Shown: positions 51,684 through 58,701 of the stretch, piece by piece | Layout: each line of letters opens with the position of its first letter | Position numbering within the stretch: the first letter of the stretch is position 1 | DNA from: Halomarinibacterium sedimenti | GTDB taxonomy: Bacteria; Bacteroidota; Bacteroidia; Flavobacteriales; Flavobacteriaceae | Length of the DNA: 64,000 bases | Direction of reading: 5' to 3' | NCBI RefSeq assembly: GCF_019312585.1 | Contig: NZ_JAHWDP010000004.1 | Coordinates: 62,001-126,000, forward strand | The notes under the pieces: generated by a model | Told to the model about the DNA's origin: nothing | The model's database searches: none | The model's input: the letters and a program-made list of their open reading frames with translations, nothing else | Translations under genes and position numbers: made by a program

Positions 51684-53927
51684 TTAATTCTTTTTATAAC
51701 TATTGTAATACTCTTCCATTAAGTGGATAAGAGCTGTCACAAGATCCTTAGTTTCCATTAATAAATTGAAATAAAGTGTGGTATTCTTTGGACTAGACTC
51801 TTCCGTTCTAGTTCTTTGAATTTGCTTCTCAATTTTTGCTGAGATATCTGCATAAGCCTTTTCTTTTCGGTCTAAAATACCTTCAAGTCTTTCAAAATCC
51901 TTGGTGTCAAAAATATTTACAATATCCATTAATAGGTGCTCGAATGAAGCATTTATTTCTTGAAGGTCCTTAATTTGATTGAATTTTAAGGCCTTGTGAT
52001 TATTGTTAACATGCTTGTAACTCTTTTTTGTTATATATTCTAAGGACTGAGCCACATCGGTTAAATATCCAAGTATAATGATATAAAAGTTACTACCTCT
52101 TACACTTGTATCATCAAGATTTTTAATAAAATAGAATATGTTATTTCTTAAATCTTCAATTTCATTATCGAGTTTTTCAACTCCCTTCTTTGTCTTTTTA
52201 AGTTTCTTTTCATCTTGCTTTGCAAGACCTTTAATTACCTCTGTATAAATCTTATTTGTTCTGGAAACAACATTTGAAATATTATTTGCACTTTCAGAAA
52301 TAATTCCTTGTACTGTTTTACTTTCAGACTTTTTCAAACCAGATTTATCTAGTTTTTCTATTCCTTTTCTTTTATGTGACAAATAATTTCTTATTAATAA
52401 TGCTAATGCGACTAATAATAGGATAGCAATTGCAGGTCCTCTTCCTATATAAATGATATAGGTTAAGGTTCCCGCAGCTACAAAAGCACTGAACGCTGTA
52501 AAAAACCAGCCTCCAATGACGTTTAGTACTCCTGCTACTCGATATACCGCACTTTCACGTCCCCAAGCCCTATCTGCCAATGAGGTACCCATAGCTACCA
52601 TGAAAGTTACATAGGTAGTGGAAAGAGGCAACTTCATTGAAGTGGCAATGGCAATAAGAATACCAGCTACCGTTAGGTTTATAGAAGCACGAATCAAATC
52701 AAATGCAGGTATTTCGTGAGCTTTTCCAGCTGGGATTTTTACCTCTGGTTTTTCGAAACTTTTGGCAATTTTATCTTGTGTAGACTGAGGTATGGCACCC
52801 CCTAATAATGAAGCTAATTTTGTACTTCCTTTAACAACAGCACGAGATAAGATGTTAGGATTAAATTTTTCTGCCCCGTCTCCTTGTCTAGAGAGCCCTA
52901 TTTCTGTTTCGGTAACAGTTCTTGCCTTTTTGGAAAACCAAAGCGTTAAAACCATAATGGCACCTGAGATAAATAATAAAAGAGGTTCTGCAGGGACTTT
53001 TTCTTCAAGAACATTCATTGAAAATGCATTAGCCGCTTCTCCAGAGACAGACCAAGCTTCATAACTATGGTATGCAGCCATAGGAACACCAATAAAGTTA
53101 ACTAAATCGTTTCCAGAAAACGCTAATGCTAACCCAAATGTCCCAATTGCTATTACTACCAATAGGATGCTTTTTTTAAATATTTTAGTAAATAATATTG
53201 AAAAGGCAGTCCAAAAAAGAAACCCAATTCCTATTACTATCCAAAAATTTGTAGCTAGAATTTCTTTAAAAGCACTATAATTTGGAGCTCCTTTAAGTCC
53301 TTTAAAAAAGATAAAATAGCTAATTGCGGTTAGGGTTAACCCCCCAAAAATGGCTCCAAAATTCTTCATTTTTTGTTCGTAATGAAACGAAAATACAAGC
53401 CTAGATAACCATTGAACCAGTGCTCCTAGGGTAAAAGCAATTACTACTGAAAGTAAAATACCAGTGATAATTTCTATTGCCTTTTCAGAATTTATATAAT
53501 TTCCTATATCAGCCATCGTTTCCGAAGAGGACGCGCCAATTTTTATAAGTGCCATTACTACAGTAGCACCTAGTAAAGAAAAAACTATGGATACTGTAGT
53601 GGAAGTGGGCATTCCAAGGGTATTGAAGAAATCTAGTAATAAAATATCCGTAATCATTACGGCTAAAAATATTATCATAATTTCATCAAAATAGAATTCT
53701 CCAGGGATAAAAATCCCTTTACGAGCAACTTCCATCATCCCACTGGAATAAACGGCTCCAATAAAAATTCCTAAACTCGCAACAATCATAATGGTACGGT
53801 AAGGAATAGCTTTAGAACCAATTGCAGAATTTAGAAAGTTTACAGCATCATTACTAACACCAACAACTAAATCAACAATAGCTAAAACCGCTAAAGCTAC
53901 AAGCATTAAAATGTAAATATTATCCAT
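51684..53927 (-). CDS. Pit-type inorganic phosphate transporter fused to a PhoU-like domain
   Basis: The protein has 747 residues. The PiT fold is shown by the repeated signatures GVSNDAVNFLNSAIGSKAI near the N-terminus and MKLPLSTTYVTFMVAMGTSLADRAWG in the second half, with about 12 TM helices to residue 520. The C-terminal 220 residues are helical and PhoU-like (ESANNISNVVSRTNKIYTEVIKGL), so regulation may be built into the protein. Its promoter carries a TGTTA-N6-TGTTA box (53977-53992), suggesting phosphate-starvation control. Confidence 0.9.
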   Translation of the reverse strand: MDNIYILMLVALAVLAIVDLVVGVSNDAVNFLNSAIGSKAIPYRTIMIVASLGIFIGAVYSSGMMEVARKGIFIPGEFYFDEIMIIFLAVMITDILLLDFFNTLGMPTSTTVSIVFSLLGATVVMALIKIGASSSETMADIGNYINSEKAIEIITGILLSVVIAFTLGALVQWLSRLVFSFHYEQKMKNFGAIFGGLTLTAISYFIFFKGLKGAPNYSAFKEILATNFWIVIGIGFLFWTAFSILFTKIFKKSILLVVIAIGTFGLALAFSGNDLVNFIGVPMAAYHSYEAWSVSGEAANAFSMNVLEEKVPAEPLLLFISGAIMVLTLWFSKKARTVTETEIGLSRQGDGAEKFNPNILSRAVVKGSTKLASLLGGAIPQSTQDKIAKSFEKPEVKIPAGKAHEIPAFDLIRASINLTVAGILIAIATSMKLPLSTTYVTFMVAMGTSLADRAWGRESAVYRVAGVLNVIGGWFFTAFSAFVAAGTLTYIIYIGRGPAIAILLLVALALLIRNYLSHKRKGIEKLDKSGLKKSESKTVQGIISESANNISNVVSRTNKIYTEVIKGLAKQDEKKLKKTKKGVEKLDNEIEDLRNNIFYFIKNLDDTSVRGSNFYIIILGYLTDVAQSLEYITKKSYKHVNNNHKALKFNQIKDLQEINASFEHLLMDIVNIFDTKDFERLEGILDRKEKAYADISAKIEKQIQRTRTEESSPKNTTLYFNLLMETKDLVTALIHLMEEYYNSYKKN

Positions 53928-53948
53928 TTTTTAAAAATTATTTTCGGG

Positions 53949-53992
53949 CAAAATTCTTAATTAATTTATGATTACCTGTTATCAAATTGTTA
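53949..53992 (-). promoter_or_regulatory. candidate Pho box and -7 box for the Pit gene
   Basis: TGTTA occurs on the plus strand at 53977 and 53988, exactly 11 nt apart. A 7/8 -7 box (GAATTTTG, minus strand 53956-53949) lies 20 nt downstream of the nearest half-site, one helical turn further than in the porin promoter. Confidence 0.6.
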
Positions 53993-53999
53993 CGTTTTA

Positions 54000-55202
54000 T
54001 TAAAAATGCAGGTCAAAACCTATTCTAAATTCAATACTATCTGCATCACCTTTTAAGGTAGTATAACTTACATCAGATTGAACTTTAAGTTTGTGGCCTA
54101 CAATATACTTAGAAACACCTAAAGTATACTGTTCTTCACCTAGTCTACTAGTAATTTTATTATAATCTGTGGTAGTAAACCTTCCTGCAATTTCATAATT
54201 ATTTTTGAATAAATAACCAGCTTGTAAATTTAATGCATTACCTACTAATACAATATCTCCAGTTTCGGTTCCGTCTGCTTCCATGGCTACAGGGTTTTCG
54301 GCATCTCTATTAGCATATTCTCCCATAAATGAAAAACCTTTGTATTTAAACATGGTATCAACAAACAAAGTGGTAATATCGGTTTCGTATAAAGAGCCAT
54401 CTTCCAAAAACATATAGGAACCTAAATTACTTCTAGTTTTTACAGCATCTTGATTTAAATCGTACGTTACTCCTATCATTAATTTTGGCGAAGCCTCTCT
54501 TGCTAAATCTGCTTGAAAATAATCTCCATTGGATTTAAATGATCCAAATGGAAGGAATTCTAATCTACCGGTATATTGTAATCCCCCTTCATTTCCTTCG
54601 GTAATATTTCTACCTTCTCCCTGTGAAACGGCAACTTTTTCACGAATTATAAAATCTCCACCCAAATTTGCGTGGTGACGTAATTGCATTCCTATATCAC
54701 GGTCAATATTAAAGCGGCTGTTTAGTAAGGATCGGTCTATTAATTGCATATTTGCTGAAGAAACAACACGTTCTACGTTTCCTGGCAATTTTGTTTGTCC
54801 TACCCATAATTCGAAATTTTCATAAAAATTCCACATAATTACAGCGTCTAATATGTATCTAGGTGTATTTCGGTTAAATTCATTTGCTCCTGAAATGTCT
54901 CTATTAGAAAGACCTAATTCAATTTTATATTCAAGTTTAGGTGAGTATGCCCATCCATCAAATTTTAAACGAGCACGTCTTATTAAAAAATTATGCTCTG
55001 GGCTATTATAATTATTACCATTATAATCCCAGTTCGTTTCAGAACGAAATTGGATCCTTGGAGCAAATTTGATGCTAAAAGTACTATCTTTTGCAGTGTA
55101 ATTAATGATTCCTTTTCCAAATGAAGTGTCACTTATTTCTTGAGCTTCAATAGTAAGTGTGGAAAATAAAATTGCCAAAAAGGCAAACTTTAAAAGTTTC
55201 AT
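54000..55202 (-). CDS. OprO/OprP-type phosphate-selective porin
   Basis: The protein has 400 residues. A signal peptide (KFAFLAILFSTLTIEAQ, about residue 20) precedes a beta-barrel with the OprP-family opening (KFAPRIQFRSETNWDY, FLIRRARLKFDGWAYSPKLEYKIELGLSNRD) and ending in the typical C-terminal aromatic FRIGFDLHF. It is expected to be a trimeric outer-membrane channel for phosphate or pyrophosphate. ATG 55202 is preferred to 55232 because it starts the signal peptide. It lies directly upstream of the Pit gene, with a Pho-type box of its own. Confidence 0.87.
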   Translation of the reverse strand: MKLLKFAFLAILFSTLTIEAQEISDTSFGKGIINYTAKDSTFSIKFAPRIQFRSETNWDYNGNNYNSPEHNFLIRRARLKFDGWAYSPKLEYKIELGLSNRDISGANEFNRNTPRYILDAVIMWNFYENFELWVGQTKLPGNVERVVSSANMQLIDRSLLNSRFNIDRDIGMQLRHHANLGGDFIIREKVAVSQGEGRNITEGNEGGLQYTGRLEFLPFGSFKSNGDYFQADLAREASPKLMIGVTYDLNQDAVKTRSNLGSYMFLEDGSLYETDITTLFVDTMFKYKGFSFMGEYANRDAENPVAMEADGTETGDIVLVGNALNLQAGYLFKNNYEIAGRFTTTDYNKITSRLGEEQYTLGVSKYIVGHKLKVQSDVSYTTLKGDADSIEFRIGFDLHF

Positions 55203-55229
55203 GTAAATCGTTTTAAGTTTTTGTCGGTG

Positions 55230-55262
55230 CAAAGAACTTAAACCAATGTTAACTGAATGTTA
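55230..55262 (-). promoter_or_regulatory. candidate Pho box and -7 region for the porin gene
   Basis: TGTTA lies at 55247 and 55258 (plus strand), 11 nt apart. GTTCTTTG on the minus strand (55237-55230, keeping TTTG) lies 10 nt from the nearest half-site, the spacing expected for a PhoB-type activator. Confidence 0.6.
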
Positions 55263-55286
55263 CCTATAAGTTATTTTTAAAAATAT

Positions 55287-55394
55287 TATACAAAAAGGGT
55301 CGCCCATTGGGCGACCCCACACATTGATAAAATCTAGTCGACAAAAACTTAACGATTTATATGTGTATGTGTATTAAACACAAAAACAAATAAA
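55287..55394 (-). ncRNA. candidate small RNA ending in a strong terminator
   Basis: GGGTCGCCC-att-GGGCGACCC (55296-55316) is a perfect 9-bp stem followed on the minus strand by TTTTT. No annotated gene ends there, since the nearest minus-strand gene only starts at 55202. A 7/8 -7 box (TTTATTTG, 55394-55387) could start a transcript of about 90-100 nt. The rest of the 385-nt gap between the porin and the MORN-type gene holds the two flanking Pho-type boxes and nothing else I can identify. Confidence 0.35.
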
Positions 55395-55504
55395 GGCCAT
55401 CTGTATAGCTTAATCGTGAAGTAAATATTAAATAAATATTAAGTTTTCTCTTTAATGTTAAAAAGGCACTTATAGTGCTGAAAATCAGTTTAAAAATAAT
55501 TCAA

Positions 55505-55559
55505 TGTTAATTTAATGTTATGCAAACCTTTATTAATTGTTACCAATTTTGTAAATTTG
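55505..55559 (+). promoter_or_regulatory. candidate tandem Pho boxes and exact -7 box for the MORN-type gene
   Basis: TGTTA lies at 55505, 55516 and 55538. All are in 11-nt phase, with a degenerate site at 55527. TAAATTTG (55552-55559), an exact -7 box, begins 10 nt after the last half-site. Confidence 0.65.
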
Positions 55560-55587
55560 GGCTATTAACCCTTAAAATATGTTTATC

Positions 55588-55947
55588 ATGAGAAAATTAT
55601 TAGTAGTATTTACTATTTCTCTTTTAGCAGGGTCGGCTTTTTCACAAGAAAAAGTACAAGATGAATTTGTTAAAGAAGGAAAAGTGATTAAAGCTACGCT
55701 TTACCATGAAAATGGAATGGTAGCTCAAACTGGTTTTTACACATTGGATAATAAACTAGAGGGTGAATGGATAAGTTATGATGCAGTAGGAAATAAAACT
55801 GCTGTAGCTCACTACAAAAAGGGCAACAAAGTTGGTACATGGTATTTTTACCAAGGTAATGAGATTAAGGAGGTAAATTACTCCAATTCTAAAGTTGCCA
55901 AAGTGACTTCTTTTAAGATTACAGATGCTGTTGTGATATCCAACTAA
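55588..55947 (+). CDS. secreted MORN-repeat-like protein (YwqK type)
   Basis: The 119-residue protein has a signal peptide (FTISLLAGSAFSQ, about residue 19). It then carries two to three MORN-like strands of about 22 residues (LYHENGMVAQTGFYTLDNKLEGEW, GNKTAVAHYKKGNKVGTWYFYQGNEI), the pattern also annotated as 'YwqK family antitoxin'. No toxin partner is adjacent, so the antitoxin label is misleading. ATG 55588 is preferred to 55579. Its promoter suggests phosphate regulation. Confidence 0.83.
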   Translation: MRKLLVVFTISLLAGSAFSQEKVQDEFVKEGKVIKATLYHENGMVAQTGFYTLDNKLEGEWISYDAVGNKTAVAHYKKGNKVGTWYFYQGNEIKEVNYSNSKVAKVTSFKITDAVVISN

Positions 55948-55970
55948 AGACAAAAACTTACAAAACAAAA

Positions 55971-55992
55971 AATGCCTCAATTTTGAGGCATT
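55971..55992 (+). terminator. rho-independent terminator after the MORN-type gene
   Basis: AATGCCTCA-attt-TGAGGCATT is a 9-bp stem followed by TTTTG. Confidence 0.88.
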
Positions 55993-56070
55993 TTTTGTTT
56001 ATAGGATTTATTTAAAACTTTAACAAAGTAATAAGATTTGAAAATTTATAAAATATATACTTTTGGGGTC

Positions 56071-56343
56071 ATGTTAAAATCGCTTGCACATAGCTTTATT
56101 TCGCTTTTTTTCATCATAGCGTTGTTGGGGCCTTCTGTTTTTCAGTTGTGTGCTAAAGATGTTGCTCCAATTGTTTTAACAATACAAGAGGAAGAAGTAA
56201 AAGAAAAATTATTTTCCATCTCCGATTATGTTTCTCATATTCATCTCTATGTTCCCAAAAAGGAATTAAATACTGCCTACGTTGAAAGGCGTTACATACA
56301 CACTTCAGAAGTTTTCCTACCTCCCCCAGAACATATTAGTTAG
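56071..56343 (+). CDS. small exported or membrane-anchored hypothetical protein (90 aa)
   Basis: An N-terminal hydrophobic segment (ISLFFIIALLGPSVFQLCA) serves as signal peptide or anchor. About 60 residues follow, ending in HTSEVFLPPPEHIS. I recognise the VFLPPPE tail as recurring in short flavobacterial ORFs but know no function. ATG 56071 is used; an upstream TTG (56038) is unlikely. It precedes the SulP gene by 73 nt on the same strand and may be cotranscribed. Confidence 0.65.
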   Translation: MLKSLAHSFISLFFIIALLGPSVFQLCAKDVAPIVLTIQEEEVKEKLFSISDYVSHIHLYVPKKELNTAYVERRYIHTSEVFLPPPEHIS

Positions 56344-56416
56344 TTTTTCGATTTTTTTAAAATTAATTTAAAATCTGTTTGAAAAGTATTTTTTCAAACC
56401 ACTAATCTATTATAAT

Positions 56417-58009
56417 ATGTTTAAATCGTTACGAAATGACATACCAGCGAGTATTGTCGTATTTTTTGTAGCATTGCCGTTATGTTTAGGTATTGCCCTT
56501 GCCAGTGGAGCGCCTTTGTTTTCAGGGTTAATTGCTGGTATTGTAGGGGGGGTTATTGTTGGATCTTTAAGTGGGTCTAAAATTGGAGTTTCTGGTCCTG
56601 CAGCAGGATTAGCAGCCATTGTATTGACAGCCATAGGAACCGTTGGTGGGTTTCAAAATTTTTTGGTAGCTGTTGTATTGGCAGGTGTAATACAGCTTTT
56701 GTTTGGAGTTTTAAAAGCTGGAATTATTGCATATTACTTTCCTGCTTCTGTAATAAAGGGAATGCTAACAGGAATAGGGATTATTATTATTTTAAAACAA
56801 ATCCCCCATTTTTTTGGATATGATCCAAATCCGGAAGGAGATTTTGCTTTTTTTGAAGTTTCAGGAGATAATACTTTTTCAAGTCTTATAAAGACCATCA
56901 ATAATATCATCCCTGGCTCTGCCTTAATTGGTATAGTTGGCTTAGGAATATTAATCCTGTGGGAAAAAGTGTTGTCTAAAAAAGGGAAGATATTTCAATT
57001 AATTCAGGGACCCTTGGTAGCCGTGATAGCGGGGATTGTATTTTATGCATTTACAAAGTCTCATGATTCACTTTCCATTGCTGGAATACATTTGGTAAGT
57101 GTACCTGTCCCAGAGGATGCCGCCTCTTTTTTAGGACAATTTAGTTTTCCAAATTTTTCAGTCATTACCCAACAAGATATTTGGATTGTGGCATTTACTT
57201 TAGCCTTGGTAGCGAGTCTAGAAACCCTACTTTGTGTTGAAGCAACCGACAAACTTGACCCAAATAAAAACGTTACACCTACTAATAGGGAACTTTTCGC
57301 ACAAGGGGCGGGAAATATTATTTCGGGATTAATTGGAGGGTTGCCTATTACACAAGTAATTGTGAGAAGTTCTGCTAACATCCAGTCTGGCGGAAAGAGT
57401 AAAATGTCCACCATAATACATGGGTTTTTCCTATTAATTTCTATCATCTTGATACCAAAATTGCTTAATATGATTCCCCTTTCTGTCCTTGCAGCAATTT
57501 TACTTGTGGTTGGTTATAAATTGGCAAAACCACAATTATTTAAAAAGATGTATGATTTAGGGTGGAAACAATTTGTTCCTTTTACGGTAACAGTTTTGGG
57601 GATTATTTTTATTGATCTTTTATATGGAATAGGATTAGGATTACTAGTAGGGATTGTTGTAATTCTTATTAAAAGTTATCAAAATTCCCACTTCCTGCAT
57701 AAAGAGGATGTAAGTAATGGAGTCCAGAAATTGAAAATGACGTTAGCGGAGGAAGTGACCTTTTTTAACAAAGGAGCAATATTAAAGGAATTGGATAGAA
57801 TTCCTAGGGATTCATATGTTGAGTTAGACGTAAGAAAAACTCGATATTTGGATAATGATATTATTGAAATATTAGATGATTTTGCTTATAAAGCTAAGGA
57901 AAGAAATATTACGATTAAGTTAATTTCTGAAAGAGGGACGGTTGTTAACCCTCCTAGTTATATTGAATTTTTTAAATTAAGACCAGTAACCGAACAATTT
58001 ACAAACTAA
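56417..58009 (+). CDS. SulP family anion transporter with STAS domain (probable bicarbonate importer)
   Basis: The protein has 530 residues. The SulP membrane domain starts DIPASIVVFFVALPLCLGIALASGAPLFSGLIAGIVGG and has the GPAAGLAAIV motif and about 12-14 helices. A short C-terminal STAS domain (about 430-530) includes SYVELDVRKTRYLDNDIIEIL. The adjoining carbonic anhydrase (11-nt gap) makes bicarbonate the likely substrate, as in BicA-type systems. Sulfate cannot be excluded by sequence. Confidence 0.9.
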   Translation: MFKSLRNDIPASIVVFFVALPLCLGIALASGAPLFSGLIAGIVGGVIVGSLSGSKIGVSGPAAGLAAIVLTAIGTVGGFQNFLVAVVLAGVIQLLFGVLKAGIIAYYFPASVIKGMLTGIGIIIILKQIPHFFGYDPNPEGDFAFFEVSGDNTFSSLIKTINNIIPGSALIGIVGLGILILWEKVLSKKGKIFQLIQGPLVAVIAGIVFYAFTKSHDSLSIAGIHLVSVPVPEDAASFLGQFSFPNFSVITQQDIWIVAFTLALVASLETLLCVEATDKLDPNKNVTPTNRELFAQGAGNIISGLIGGLPITQVIVRSSANIQSGGKSKMSTIIHGFFLLISIILIPKLLNMIPLSVLAAILLVVGYKLAKPQLFKKMYDLGWKQFVPFTVTVLGIIFIDLLYGIGLGLLVGIVVILIKSYQNSHFLHKEDVSNGVQKLKMTLAEEVTFFNKGAILKELDRIPRDSYVELDVRKTRYLDNDIIEILDDFAYKAKERNITIKLISERGTVVNPPSYIEFFKLRPVTEQFTN

Positions 58010-58020
58010 AATAAAAGAGT

Positions 58021-58650
58021 ATGAAAGCACACACTAGAGAAACACAGGCTACAATGACGCCTCAAAAGTCATTACAATATTTAAAAGAAGGAAACGAACG
58101 ATTTCAAAATAACTTAAAGGCAAATAGAAACCTCTTAGAGCAAGTAAACGATACTAGCGATGGGCAATTTCCATTTGCAACCATTTTAAGCTGTATAGAT
58201 TCTAGAGTTTCTGCAGAGTTAGTTTTTGACCAAGGATTAGGAGATATATTTAGCGTAAGGATTGCTGGAAATTTTGTGAATGAAGATATCTTAGGAAGCA
58301 TGGAGTTTGCTTGCAAATTGGCTGGAACAAAGCTCATAGTTGTTTTAGGACATACCGCATGTGGCGCTGTAAAAGGGGCTTGCGACCATGCCGAAATGGG
58401 AAACCTTACAAAACTTATTCAGAAAATAACGCCTGCAGTAAATGCTGTTACCGAGCCTAAAGATGAAAGTTTGCGTAATTCGGCCAATGCTGAATTTGTG
58501 GATGCGGTTTCTGAAAAGAATGTTCAACTTACCATTGATAGAATACATGCGGAAAGTCCAATACTTACCGAAATGGAGAAAAATGGAGAGATACTGATTG
58601 TTGGAGCGATGTATGATATTAACAATGGAGCTGTGACGTTTTTTGAATAG
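58021..58650 (+). CDS. beta-class carbonic anhydrase
   Basis: The 209-residue enzyme interconverts CO2 and bicarbonate. The Zn ligands are Cys58 in ATILSCIDSR, His111 and Cys114 in GHTACGAVKGA, with the catalytic Asp60-Arg62 dyad intact. The N-terminus has no clear signal peptide, so a cytoplasmic location is inferred. It follows the SulP gene by 11 nt, giving a bicarbonate uptake and conversion unit. Confidence 0.93.
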   Translation: MKAHTRETQATMTPQKSLQYLKEGNERFQNNLKANRNLLEQVNDTSDGQFPFATILSCIDSRVSAELVFDQGLGDIFSVRIAGNFVNEDILGSMEFACKLAGTKLIVVLGHTACGAVKGACDHAEMGNLTKLIQKITPAVNAVTEPKDESLRNSANAEFVDAVSEKNVQLTIDRIHAESPILTEMEKNGEILIVGAMYDINNGAVTFFE

Positions 58651-58672
58651 AACAACGTCTCAATAGAAAAAG

Positions 58673-58695
58673 AAAGGCTCCTAAGTGGAGCCTTT
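58673..58695 (+). terminator. rho-independent terminator after the carbonic anhydrase gene
   Basis: AAAGGCTCC-taagt-GGAGCCTTT is a 9-bp stem followed by TTTG. It also faces the end of the convergent TonB receptor gene. Confidence 0.88.
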
Positions 58696-58701
58696 TTTGT
58701 T

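Noticed and set aside
55588-55947. Toxin-antitoxin antitoxin (YwqK label)
   Set aside because: It has a signal peptide, no toxin neighbour and its own promoter and terminator; the label reflects MORN-like repeats only.
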